DNA from: CAYQLY01 sp964418605
GTDB lineage: Bacteria; Bacteroidota; Bacteroidia; Cytophagales; Cyclobacteriaceae
Direction: 5' to 3'
DNA: 64,000 nt
Assembly (NCBI GenBank): GCA_964418605.1
Contig: CAYQLY010000010.1
Coordinates: 30,641-94,640, forward strand
Shown: positions 25,041-33,748 of the stretch, one piece after another
Layout: every line of letters begins with the position of its first letter
Numbering within the stretch: position 1 is the first letter of the stretch
Notes under the pieces: model-generated
Database searches by the model: none
What the model was told of the DNA's origin: nothing
Seen by the model: only the letters and a program-made list of their open reading frames with translations
Made by a program: the position numbers and the translations under genes

Positions 25041-26759
25041 ATGAAAAAAGCATTCTTTTGTATTATCATCATCGGTTTAGTAGTCTTCCATACAAGCTAT
25101 GGGCAGGATAAAAATGCTAAAAAAGTAGATGAACTCATCGACAGTGGATTAAGTAAATATAACCTGAAAGACTATAATGGAGCTATCGAAGATTACACTA
25201 AAGCTATTCGACTAGATGCCTCACGTGCTGTTGCTTATTATGATCGTGCATTAGCGAGATACTATACAAAAGATTATCAAGGCGCTATTGATGATAGTAA
25301 CAAAGCTATTGAGCTTGATGCTTCTTATGAAGAAGCTTATTTAAATCGTGGTTTCTTTAAATCAGGAATGAACGATTTACAAGGTGCTCTTAGCGATTAT
25401 ACAAAAGCTATTTCTATAAAATCAGATTACGCTTTAGCTTATTCTAATAGAGCTTCTCTAAAGATAAGCTTAAATGACTACCAAGGTGCTATGAGTGACT
25501 ACAACATGACTATCGAACTAGAGCCTAATAATGAACGAAATTATTACGATCGTGGCACTTTAAAATATACATTAAAAGATTACCAAGGTGCTTTGGAAGA
25601 TTATACCAAAGCCACTGAGCTTGATCATTTATTTGAAGGGGCTTATTGTGAACGCGGACTAACAAAGATCAAGTTAAAAGACTATGATGGTGCTTTAACA
25701 GACATTAATAAAGCGCTATCACTCAATCCAAGCTGTCATCTAGCTCATAACAACTTAGGGCTTTTATATACCAAACAAGAAAAAAATCAAGAAGGCATTC
25801 AAGAGTTCACAAAAGCGATTCAATTAAAACCAGATTATGCTTTAGCTTACTATAACCGTGGAACAACTCAAATGGGGTTAAAAAAATATGATGAAGCCAT
25901 TGCTGATCTTACTCAATCCGTTGAGCTGGACCCAAGCTATCCAGATGCTTATTATAATAGAGGCATTTGTTACTATGATACTGAAAAAGATCAACAAGCT
26001 ATTTCTGATTATAGTAGAGCGATTGAACTAGATCCTGCTTTCGGAGATGCGTATTATAACAGAGGATTGGCTAAATACCAAATTCAAGATCTCAAAGGAT
26101 CTATTGCAGATTATAGTAAATCTATTGAACTAGACCCAAGTTTCTTTAAAGCTTACTACAGAAGAGGCATATCAAAATATGATATAAAAAATTACGAAGG
26201 CGCACTACAAGATTATAACAAAGCCATTCAACTTAACGCCAATGATCCTTATGTGTATTATGAACGAGGCCTCACCTACTTCCAACTTTTAAAAGATGAT
26301 AAAGCTTGTGAGGATTGGCAAAAATCATTAGAGCTAGGATACCAAGGTGCTTATAAAAACATTAAAGATTATTGTGATAAAAAAATGAACCGGATCGCTA
26401 CAGGAGCCCAAGTAGGTGAATCCTTTAAACTCAATAATATCTTCTTTGAACAAAAAAGCTATAAACTTTTACCCGCTTCATCTTCCGAACTAGATGAACT
26501 AGCGACTATTTTAAAAGAAAATCCTAAAATTAAAATCCGAATAGAAGGCCATACGGATAATCAAGGTGATGCAAAAGCAAACTTACTCCTTTCTGAAAAA
26601 CGTGCAGAAGCTGTTAAAGACTATTTATTGTCTAAAGATATTTCAAGCACACGATTACAGGTAAAAGGATACGGGGGAACAAAACTTATTTCTACTTCAC
26701 AAAATGAAGAAGGCAGAAAGCTCAATCGACGGGTCGAGATTGTCATTATTGAAAGATAA
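25041..26759 (+). CDS. TPR-repeat protein with C-terminal OmpA domain
   Basis: 572 aa: signal peptide to about residue 21 (HTSYGQ), then about twelve tetratricopeptide repeats of 34 aa (recurring DYQGALSDYTKAIELDPS and AYYNRGL), then an OmpA-like peptidoglycan-binding domain from about 450 with RIEGHTDNQGDAKANLLLSEKRAEAVKDYL and NRRVEIVI. Probably tethered between the outer membrane and peptidoglycan as a scaffold. The near-identical repeats suggest recent internal amplification. Confidence 0.88.
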   Translation: MKKAFFCIIIIGLVVFHTSYGQDKNAKKVDELIDSGLSKYNLKDYNGAIEDYTKAIRLDASRAVAYYDRALARYYTKDYQGAIDDSNKAIELDASYEEAYLNRGFFKSGMNDLQGALSDYTKAISIKSDYALAYSNRASLKISLNDYQGAMSDYNMTIELEPNNERNYYDRGTLKYTLKDYQGALEDYTKATELDHLFEGAYCERGLTKIKLKDYDGALTDINKALSLNPSCHLAHNNLGLLYTKQEKNQEGIQEFTKAIQLKPDYALAYYNRGTTQMGLKKYDEAIADLTQSVELDPSYPDAYYNRGICYYDTEKDQQAISDYSRAIELDPAFGDAYYNRGLAKYQIQDLKGSIADYSKSIELDPSFFKAYYRRGISKYDIKNYEGALQDYNKAIQLNANDPYVYYERGLTYFQLLKDDKACEDWQKSLELGYQGAYKNIKDYCDKKMNRIATGAQVGESFKLNNIFFEQKSYKLLPASSSELDELATILKENPKIKIRIEGHTDNQGDAKANLLLSEKRAEAVKDYLLSKDISSTRLQVKGYGGTKLISTSQNEEGRKLNRRVEIVIIER

Positions 26760-26787
26760 TTGATGTGCCACTTTTTTATTTATACCA

Positions 26788-26819
26788 TAAAAAGGCTTAT
26801 ACTCTTTATAAGCCTTTTT
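26788..26819 (+). terminator. Rho-independent terminator after the TPR-OmpA gene
   Basis: Perfect stem AAAAAGGCTTATA / TATAAGCCTTTTT around CTCT, ending in T residues. rsgA starts 20 nt later. Confidence 0.82.
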
Positions 26820-26839
26820 AATTTAGAAAAAACCACGGT

Positions 26840-27751
26840 ATGAAACGAGGTGTTATCTTTAAATCCACCGGATCATGGTATGATGTTAAATTATCATCTG
26901 GTGAAACTTATGCCTGCAAATTACGTGGTAAATTTAAACTAACAGAAGGAGGACAAACTAATCCATTAGCGGTAGGCGATGAGGTGATGATTGAGATTGA
27001 TCAAACTAATACAGGTATTATTATTGAGATTTTACCTCGAAAAAATTACATCATTCGAAAATCAACTCATAAAACAGATCAAAAACACATCATTGCTTCT
27101 AACCTTGATCAGTGCTTACTACTTATTACCATTCAAAAACCACGAACATCAACCGGATTCATTGATCGTTTTTTAACAGCAGCTGAAAGCTTTGGCATAC
27201 CAACTATTCTTGTTTTTAATAAAATAGATAGTATAACAGAAAAAGAAAAAACCAAACAACAAGAGCTAATCACGCTCTATAAACATATAGGCTACCAATG
27301 TATACCTTGCTCTGCGACTACAGGAGAGGGCGTTAATTTTATTCAAGTACAACTTAAAGAAAAAAAAACACTTTTAGTTGGGCATTCTGGAGTAGGAAAA
27401 TCAACACTCATTAACCAACTCGCCCCTCATATTGATCAAAAGGTGCAAGCCATTTCTAACTTTAGTGAAAAAGGCATCCATACAACGACCTTCGCCGAAA
27501 TGTTTGAAATAGATAAAAATACATTGATCATCGACACACCAGGTATTAAAGAACTAGGTCTCGTTGATATACAAACTGGTGAAATTGCCCATTATTTCCC
27601 TGAGCTAAAAACGTTAATCCATCAGTGTAAATTTTATAACTGCACACATACCCATGAACCTAATTGTGCGATTCAACAAGCTATAAAAGAAGGAAAAATT
27701 GCCTTATCACGCTATCAAAGTTACCTCAGTATACTAGCCAATGAGTTATAG
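26840..27751 (+). CDS. rsgA: ribosome small-subunit-dependent GTPase A
   Basis: Late 30S assembly GTPase (RsgA/YjeQ). 303 aa: OB domain at the N-terminus, then circularly permuted GTPase motifs: G4 NKID (about residue 127), G1 GHSGVGKSTLINQL (about 183), G3 DTPGIKEL. It ends with the zinc module C-x(4)-C-x-H-x(5)-C seen in HQCKFYNCTHTHEPNC. Confidence 0.95.
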   Translation: MKRGVIFKSTGSWYDVKLSSGETYACKLRGKFKLTEGGQTNPLAVGDEVMIEIDQTNTGIIIEILPRKNYIIRKSTHKTDQKHIIASNLDQCLLLITIQKPRTSTGFIDRFLTAAESFGIPTILVFNKIDSITEKEKTKQQELITLYKHIGYQCIPCSATTGEGVNFIQVQLKEKKTLLVGHSGVGKSTLINQLAPHIDQKVQAISNFSEKGIHTTTFAEMFEIDKNTLIIDTPGIKELGLVDIQTGEIAHYFPELKTLIHQCKFYNCTHTHEPNCAIQQAIKEGKIALSRYQSYLSILANEL

Positions 27752-27764
27752 AATATAGGGATAA

Positions 27765-27801
27765 TTTCATATAAAAAATACTATTTTTTATATGAAAAAT
27801 T
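27765..27801 (+). terminator. AT-rich inverted repeat after rsgA
   Basis: TTTCATATAAAAAAT, ACT, ATTTTTTATATGAAA form a long uninterrupted stem. It is low in GC, so a weak or protein-assisted terminator is as likely as a strong intrinsic one. Confidence 0.5.
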
Positions 27802-27835
27802 AAATTTATATTTACATACTAAAATTCTACGCGAT

Positions 27836-29728
27836 ATGCTCCCCTTAAAATCATCATGTAAATGCTCTGTATTTTTTGCATTGGTGTTAATATCACTTTT
27901 ACTGCCTACAAAAAAAGCATATAGCCAGCTCCTTATAGAGGATAACTTATCTATGGAAAGCCTCATTCAACAACTTGCTGCAGAAGGAGTATATGTATAT
28001 AACATTACCTACCATTGTCCTTATCAAGGAAAGCCATCTTTCGGATCTTTTTCAGATCCAAGTGAAACATTTGGTGCTTCGAAGGGAATTATTTTGACAA
28101 CAGGAGCAGCCAAAAATGCAATAGGCCCCAATACAATGTCAGGCATGAGCCAATCCAATGGATACATCTCAAATGACCCCAATTTGCAATCACTCATTGA
28201 TCCAGGAAAAGAACTATTCGACCATTGCATTGTAGAATTTGATATTATATCCCATACCGATACACTCCGTTTTAATTACCTATTTGGATCAGAGGAATAT
28301 CCAGAATATATAATTAACTATCACGATGTATTTGGTTTTTTTATCAGCGGCCCAGGTATTTCAGGCATAAAAAATATTGCCTTAGTGCCTGGAACTAATC
28401 TACCTGTTTCTATAAAAAACATTAATCACCTTACTAATAGTACTTATTATATAGAAAATAATTTTCCAAACTCACTCACTCAATATGATGGCTACACCAA
28501 ATTACTCCAAGCTAAAATAAAGGTCACACCTTGTGAAATATACCATATTAAACTCGCTATCGCAGATGTGCTTGATGACATATACGATACTGGTGTATTC
28601 ATCAGCAATAAAACCTTACGTGGAAAAAATATAAGTTTAGAACTAAAATTAGACAATCCTGATTTAAAAACGATGATCGAAGGATGTAATCGGGCTAAAC
28701 TCGTATTCAAACGCACACACGATATTGACAAACCTTTTACAGGACGATATACCATCAGTGGTACAGCCGTAAATGGAGTAGATTATCAAAAAATCCCAAC
28801 AGAAGTTAACTTTCTTCCAGGTCAATCTGAAGTTATCATAAATTTAATTGGCCTCGAAGATAATATCTTAGAATCTGAAGAAACCATCACTTTTAATCTA
28901 GAAAATCTATGCCCTAATATGCCTCTTCTTCCTGCTCAAACAATTAAACTTCGGGATGTATTTGATCATACCATCACACCTCTCGCAACATGTAAAGAAA
29001 ATACTGTCATACTAAACACAAATACCCCTACTGGCTATTCATTTGTATGGGAAAAAAACCCAGCACTTTCGTGTACAACTTGTACCAGTCCTACTGTACA
29101 AACCACTCAAACACAAACATTCAAAACACAGGTAACACATCTGGCCTCAGGCTGTACAACATTTACTTCTGTACAAGTTACTGTTTTTCCTTCACCTGAT
29201 ATTTCTTTCACCTATTCCCGTGATCCTAAATACATGAATGGCGACATTTTATTTAAACTTAACAATGAAGCTACTTTAACAGATGTTGCATGGGATCTAG
29301 GAGATGGAACAACATCAACAGAAAAAAATCCTAAGCATACCTATATCACAGAGGATTTAAGTCAAGAAAAAAAAACATATACAGTAAAGGTAAGTGGATA
29401 TGATATTACTAACCACTGTTTTAAATCAGATTCAGGAATAGTTGAAATCACACCTCTATTTATTCCAAATATCATCACTCCAAATGAAGACGGCATCAAC
29501 GACCTATTCCGAATCGATGGTATCGAACCAGGTACTTGGAAGCTTGAGGTGTATAACCGATTTGGGCAACTGGTTTATTTCTCTGATTTTTATGATATGA
29601 ATTGGGATGGAGGAAAGCTCAGTGATGGAATTTACTACTACTCCTTAAGTAATTACTATAGAGATCGGACATTCAAAGGTTGGGTACAAATTCTCCGCGA
29701 CTATCCAGCTGAAAGTGAAAATGAATAG
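27836..29728 (+). CDS. T9SS-exported choice-of-anchor L surface protein
   Basis: 630 aa: signal peptide ending near KKAYSQ (residue 31); a choice-of-anchor L domain (FGSFSDPSETFGASKGIILTTGAA, FNYLFGSEEYPEYI, FGFFISGPGISG); a Calx-beta-like segment (ISGTAVNGVDYQKIP, LEDNILESEETITF); a PKD domain (VAWDLGDGTTSTEKNPKHTY); and a gliding-associated type B C-terminal domain (FIPNIITPNEDGINDLF ... VYNRFGQLVY ... NWDGGKLSDGIYYYSL). Exported across the outer membrane by T9SS; the role is probably adhesive. Confidence 0.88.
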   Translation: MLPLKSSCKCSVFFALVLISLLLPTKKAYSQLLIEDNLSMESLIQQLAAEGVYVYNITYHCPYQGKPSFGSFSDPSETFGASKGIILTTGAAKNAIGPNTMSGMSQSNGYISNDPNLQSLIDPGKELFDHCIVEFDIISHTDTLRFNYLFGSEEYPEYIINYHDVFGFFISGPGISGIKNIALVPGTNLPVSIKNINHLTNSTYYIENNFPNSLTQYDGYTKLLQAKIKVTPCEIYHIKLAIADVLDDIYDTGVFISNKTLRGKNISLELKLDNPDLKTMIEGCNRAKLVFKRTHDIDKPFTGRYTISGTAVNGVDYQKIPTEVNFLPGQSEVIINLIGLEDNILESEETITFNLENLCPNMPLLPAQTIKLRDVFDHTITPLATCKENTVILNTNTPTGYSFVWEKNPALSCTTCTSPTVQTTQTQTFKTQVTHLASGCTTFTSVQVTVFPSPDISFTYSRDPKYMNGDILFKLNNEATLTDVAWDLGDGTTSTEKNPKHTYITEDLSQEKKTYTVKVSGYDITNHCFKSDSGIVEITPLFIPNIITPNEDGINDLFRIDGIEPGTWKLEVYNRFGQLVYFSDFYDMNWDGGKLSDGIYYYSLSNYYRDRTFKGWVQILRDYPAESENE

Positions 29729-29746
29729 TATAAATTTCATTAAAAG

Positions 29747-30793
29747 CTATTTAGATACTGTGGTATCTGAAAGAAGCATCATCTTAGCCATATCTTTTAG
29801 ATTGTCTGGCACCTTATCCAGATAAGATGGGTTTTTAGAAAACCAAGAAGGTTGAGATACAAACCATTTCTTATAATCTTCCAGCTCCTCTACAACCACT
29901 ATCATCCTCATTGAAAAATGCCCTTTACCACAAACCTCCGCACAGGCAATTTCATAGTTAAATTGAGGATTACCTAATTCCTCTCTCATTTCCTGAGTCG
30001 TTTTTGTAGGAATAAACCAGAATCGCGTAGGCATCCCAGGAACAGCATCCATTTTCAAACGAAAATGAGGCGCAAATACACTGTGTATTACATCCTTAGA
30101 ACGTATTTTAAAAAGCACAGGTTGACCTTTTGGTATTCTCAATATTTTATCAGAAGGAGTAAAATCATCGAATGAGTTTTGATCACTCAAATCCATACCC
30201 CACTCATTCGTTGCATCAATCAATCGAAAATCATACTTACCAAGCATTTTATCTCGGCCTGGATAACGTACTTTCCATGCAAACTGATACCCCATAATTT
30301 CAACCTCTTCAGCATTAACCGGTGGCTTAGATGTTATCTTTGACCATGCTCTCCATCCGGATATAACCAATACAGCTAACACAATGGCCGGCACAACCGT
30401 CCATATTAACTCCAATTTATTATTATGTGGATAAAAATGTGCTTTATTGCCATCCTTATGTTGATACTTATATGAAAAATAAAACAACAGAATATGGGTA
30501 ATTACAAAAACAACCATAATGATAGTAATTGTAATCCAAAATAATTGATCTGTTATGACACCATGCTCAGAAGCCGCTTTAGGCAAAAAATAAGCACTTG
30601 CCATTTTAGAGTAAATAAATAAAGCTGTAAATCCAACAACTAAAAAAACAACAAACAATACCGCATTAGTCTTATTGGCGCTATCCACACGCTCTTTGCC
30701 TTTTGCAACATCTAAAAGAGTAAGGATTCTAAAAATCAGCAAAAGTGCGGCAACTACTAATATACCCCCAGCTAACAATACGATAGTAATCAT
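29747..30793 (-). CDS. ctaC: cytochrome c oxidase subunit II (CuA subunit)
   Basis: 348 aa. Three N-terminal hydrophobic segments (one more than usual), then the periplasmic cupredoxin domain: EIMGYQFAWKVRYPG, DVIHSVFAPHFRLKMDAVPGM and the complete CuA site CAEVCGKGHFSM. No heme c domain, so it is an aa3-type subunit II. Subunits I and III are not next to it: the neighbours are an unrelated small gene and, convergent, the choice-of-anchor L gene. The rest of the oxidase must be elsewhere. Confidence 0.9.
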   Translation of the reverse strand: MITIVLLAGGILVVAALLLIFRILTLLDVAKGKERVDSANKTNAVLFVVFLVVGFTALFIYSKMASAYFLPKAASEHGVITDQLFWITITIIMVVFVITHILLFYFSYKYQHKDGNKAHFYPHNNKLELIWTVVPAIVLAVLVISGWRAWSKITSKPPVNAEEVEIMGYQFAWKVRYPGRDKMLGKYDFRLIDATNEWGMDLSDQNSFDDFTPSDKILRIPKGQPVLFKIRSKDVIHSVFAPHFRLKMDAVPGMPTRFWFIPTKTTQEMREELGNPQFNYEIACAEVCGKGHFSMRMIVVVEELEDYKKWFVSQPSWFSKNPSYLDKVPDNLKDMAKMMLLSDTTVSK

Positions 30794-30885
30794 TGTGTTT
30801 ACTTTTATTTTTTATACAGGGGCAAATTTAGTCAAAAATCCAAATCATGCCTATTTTAAGGTAAAAAAATGAATATAAAATAGGC

Positions 30886-31392
30886 CTATGAGACTATCTC
30901 AAACAGCTGCTTTAGTGTATTCCAAACCTGTATTTTTTTAGACTTATCGGCTTGAATAGAAGCTAAATCATCTAGAATGACCATTTCCAAATCTTGCTCA
31001 CGAATAATCTTATACATATCCAACGATACAAGGCCCCCTAGAACAGCTGCACCATTGACAAAAGCAATGATACGTCGAGGCAAAAAATGGTCTCTATAAA
31101 AATCAAATGATAAATCGGGATAATGAGTACAATTCACTAAAGCCACATCTTTAAATGTTAAACCAACAGCTCCAAGAATTTTTATCAAAAATTCTTTATT
31201 TGCCTCAGATAGGCATTGCTTAGTATGCTCTTCTACCAAAAGTAATATTTTCTTTTTATTCTCTCCGATATACACCAGGGATTCTTCACTACTTTCAAGG
31301 CCTTTATTAAAAGATTGACTACTCTGTTGATCTGAAACTTTATAAAGTTCTTGCGGCTGAAAAAGAATATGAATAAACTTAGCCATATACAA
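30886..31392 (-). CDS. hypothetical protein, possible uracil-glycosylase-like fold
   Basis: 168 aa, soluble. The pattern KKILLLVEEHTKQCLSEANKEFLIKILGAVG, DVALVNC and a closing KIQVWNTLKQLF is like a group of Bacteroidota proteins whose fold has been compared to uracil-DNA glycosylases, but I recall this only loosely and see no catalytic motif. Its start may be M1 or M3. Same strand as coxB, 92 nt upstream. Confidence 0.55.
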   Translation of the reverse strand: MYMAKFIHILFQPQELYKVSDQQSSQSFNKGLESSEESLVYIGENKKKILLLVEEHTKQCLSEANKEFLIKILGAVGLTFKDVALVNCTHYPDLSFDFYRDHFLPRRIIAFVNGAAVLGGLVSLDMYKIIREQDLEMVILDDLASIQADKSKKIQVWNTLKQLFEIVS

Positions 31393-31488
31393 ATGTAATT
31401 TCTAGGTTTTTACGCAAGTGAAATTAATCAATTATAGTTGGATAAACAATAAAAAAGTAAAAAAATATACTAGTTTAAAAAAAACTAG

Positions 31489-31519
31489 TCGTAACACATA
31501 GCGCCACGACTAGTAAACT
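31489..31519 (-). terminator. terminator of the singleton precursor gene
   Basis: On the minus strand ACTAGTCGT, a 13-nt loop and ACGACTAGT are followed by TTTTTTTT, a standard intrinsic terminator 22 nt after the peptide stop. Confidence 0.8.
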
Positions 31520-31540
31520 AATTTCTCTCAAAAAATTAAT

Positions 31541-31678
31541 TTATTTTTTAGTAGGCATGCATATTCTATAAGATATAGGACACCCATCTCCGGAGTTAAC
31601 TCCAGCTTTGATGTACTGATCTTGTTGGATGCCAACAATAGTAGACTTACCTAATTTCAATTTAGATTGATTTTTCAT
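31541..31678 (-). CDS. RiPP precursor-like peptide, singleton
   Basis: 45 aa, ATG 31678 to TAA 31541. Leader MKNQSKLKLGKSTIVGIQQDQ and a site IKAG (residues 23-26) at the same distance as IKGG in the tandem cluster. The core VNSGDGCPISYRICMPTKK has two Cys (33, 40) and Ser residues. It differs from the cluster genes in lacking LNKETL and the RNA leader, but length, layout and a dedicated terminator support a real gene. No processing genes nearby. Confidence 0.68.
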   Translation of the reverse strand: MKNQSKLKLGKSTIVGIQQDQYIKAGVNSGDGCPISYRICMPTKK

Positions 31679-31725
31679 GATTTAAAGATTTAGTGTTAGT
31701 TAATTGCCCTAAATTACAAAAAAAA

Positions 31726-32244
31726 TTACAACCCAAAAATAGATCTCAGCTCAGTAGCTTCTTCAGGCTTCATTCGTCCTGCCAAAACAAGACGAAGTTG
31801 ACGTCGTCGTAAAGCACCAGCATAAAGCTCTTTTTCTTCATCAGTCTCAGGAACAAGCTCAGGAACGTCTATCGGATTACCAGACTGATCAACAGCCACA
31901 AAGGTATAAAAAGCCTTATTAGCCATCTCTTTTACACCATTCATAATATCTTCAGACCACACTTCAATATAAACTTCCATGGATGAGCTAAATGCACGTG
32001 TTACCTGAGCATGAAGAGTCACCACATTGCCTAGCTTGATCGGGTGCTTAAACGATACATTATCAACAGAGGCCGTAACCACCACACGGCCGGAATGCTT
32101 TTGAGCAGCAATAGCCGACACGATATCCATCCAATGCATCATTTTACCTCCCATCAAATTATTAAGTGTATTGGTATCATTAGGAAACACAAACTCAGTC
32201 ATAACAACTTTTGAGTCTTTTACAGATTTTGTTTTTTTAGTCAT
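31726..32244 (-). CDS. acyl-CoA thioesterase (hotdog fold, YciA-like)
   Basis: 172 aa. VFPNDTNTLNNLMGGKMMHWMDIVSAIAAQKHSG (about residues 18-51) is the hotdog acyl-CoA hydrolase motif with the catalytic Asp, followed by VDNVSFKHPIKLGNVVTLHAQV. Hydrolyses acyl-CoA to free acid and CoA in the cytosol. Chain-length preference cannot be read from sequence. Confidence 0.87.
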   Translation of the reverse strand: MTKKTKSVKDSKVVMTEFVFPNDTNTLNNLMGGKMMHWMDIVSAIAAQKHSGRVVVTASVDNVSFKHPIKLGNVVTLHAQVTRAFSSSMEVYIEVWSEDIMNGVKEMANKAFYTFVAVDQSGNPIDVPELVPETDEEKELYAGALRRRQLRLVLAGRMKPEEATELRSIFGL

Positions 32245-32284
32245 ATAGTTTATTTATTTTTTAAAATATTTTATCGTTATACAT

Positions 32285-32929
32285 TTACCACCCATGTTTA
32301 CCCAGCAAAGGTACAAAAGAAAAAAAATCAAATTCTTCTTTTTTGAAATCATTAATTGCTAACTTAGTCAAGCGAATCATTTTTTGCTTTTCTCTACCTC
32401 CTACAGGAATAACGAGTATGCCTCCTATTTTGAGCTGATCCATGAGCTCTTGTGAAATATCAGGCGCACCGGCAGTTACCAAAATTTTATCAAACGGCGC
32501 TTGCAACGGCAATCCTTGCGATCCATCGCCACAATATAAATGTGGATGATAATTAATAGTAGGTAAAAATCGCATTGTTTTCTGGTATAAATTTTTATTA
32601 AATTCAATACTATAAACATCCACTTTAAGTTCAAGCAATATACAAGCTTGATAGCCTGATCCAGTACCAACTTCAAACACTTTTTCTCCTGGCTTCAATT
32701 TTAATAGAGCGGTTTGAAAAGCAACGGTGTATGGCTGCGATATGGTTTGTCCTTCGCCAATTGGAAAAGCCTTATCTTGATAGGCCTGTTCAACAAAAAT
32801 AGGATCAAAAAAAAAGTGACGAGGTACAGACATCATCGCAGCAAGCACCTGCTCATCTCGAATTCCTTTTTCTTGGAGCTGTTTGATGAGGGCCTTTCGC
32901 AAACCTTTATGCCTATAGTTATCTTCCAC
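32285..32929 (-). CDS. pcm: protein-L-isoaspartate O-methyltransferase
   Basis: 214 aa. Methylates isoaspartyl residues to start repair of aged proteins. Motifs: VPRHFFFDP, DKAFPIGEGQTISQPY (substrate-recognition loop), then SAM site VFEVGTGSGYQACIL and GDGSQGLP, and DKILVTAGAPDI. Normal family length. 40 nt upstream of the thioesterase on the same strand. Confidence 0.94.
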   Translation of the reverse strand: MEDNYRHKGLRKALIKQLQEKGIRDEQVLAAMMSVPRHFFFDPIFVEQAYQDKAFPIGEGQTISQPYTVAFQTALLKLKPGEKVFEVGTGSGYQACILLELKVDVYSIEFNKNLYQKTMRFLPTINYHPHLYCGDGSQGLPLQAPFDKILVTAGAPDISQELMDQLKIGGILVIPVGGREKQKMIRLTKLAINDFKKEEFDFFSFVPLLGKHGW

Positions 32930-33032
32930 TTAGTCAAAAATACGGATTAGATCAACGACGTGTGTTATTTTTCTATAAAAAAATAAAAAATCGATATCTA
33001 GGCTTATCTTTTCAGCAGGATCAGTTTTTAAT

Positions 33033-33040
33033 TAGATTTG
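33033..33040 (+). promoter_or_regulatory. -7 box of the HAD phosphatase gene
   Basis: TAGATTTG matches TAnnTTTG exactly and ends 21 nt before the ATG. The expected -33 TTG is degenerate (TTT at the usual distance). Confidence 0.42.
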
Positions 33041-33061
33041 CAGAAATACTAGTTTAAAAAC

Positions 33062-33748
33062 ATGGCTATAAAACAAACGACTAAGCTATTCCAAAAAATT
33101 GGTGGTGATTTTATACTATCTCCCCAACTCATGGCTAAGCAATTACAATCCATCAAAGCGTTTGTATTTGATTGGGATGGTGTTTTCAACGACAGCATCA
33201 AAGGCAAGGAACGCACAGCAGGATTCTCAGAAGCTGATGCGATGGGGCTGCATATTCTGCGTTATGCGTATTGGCGCATGAATCGAGAGATTCCAAAAAT
33301 AGTCATCATTACAGGACAAAAAAATGAAAGTGCTTGCCATTTTGCAGAACGCGAACATTTTCACCATGTATTTTATAACTTTAAGAATAAAGCTATTCCA
33401 CTTCAGCAATGCATGGAACGTTACAGTTTACAACGAAATGAAGTTGCAACCATTTTTGATGATATTATTGATTATCCGCTAGCTATGCAATCCGGCATCC
33501 GATTTTTAATCCGCCGCTCATCGAATCCGTTATTTATGTCTTATTTTAAAAAAAATGGATTAGCTGATTATATCACCGGGCATTCATCACCACACCACCC
33601 AGTAAGAGAAATTTGCGAACTGATCTTAGGGTTGCTTGACGTATACGATGAAACTCTTTCTACGCGTTTTACCGAACCTTTATTGTATAATGAATTTGAT
33701 CAAGCTAAGCAGAGCATCATAACCAACCTCATTCCTAATGAAGCATAA
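33062..33748 (+). CDS. HAD superfamily phosphatase, KdsC-like
   Basis: 228 aa. The HAD nucleophile loop FVFDWDGVFNDS (about residues 32-43) has D-x-D; motif II is IITGQKN and the acidic motif is FDDIIDYPLA. The absence of a cap insertion and the residues after motif I resemble KdsC/C0-type phosphatases. It carries a C-terminal extension of about 60 aa and lacks a close KdsC signature, so the substrate is unknown. Its end overlaps the convergent GH3 gene by 14 nt. Confidence 0.7.
   Translation: MAIKQTTKLFQKIGGDFILSPQLMAKQLQSIKAFVFDWDGVFNDSIKGKERTAGFSEADAMGLHILRYAYWRMNREIPKIVIITGQKNESACHFAEREHFHHVFYNFKNKAIPLQQCMERYSLQRNEVATIFDDIIDYPLAMQSGIRFLIRRSSNPLFMSYFKKNGLADYITGHSSPHHPVREICELILGLLDVYDETLSTRFTEPLLYNEFDQAKQSIITNLIPNEA

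Noticed and set aside
25140..26380. Tandem DNA repeats
   Set aside because: They are the coding sequence of TPR units; no separate repeat element is needed.
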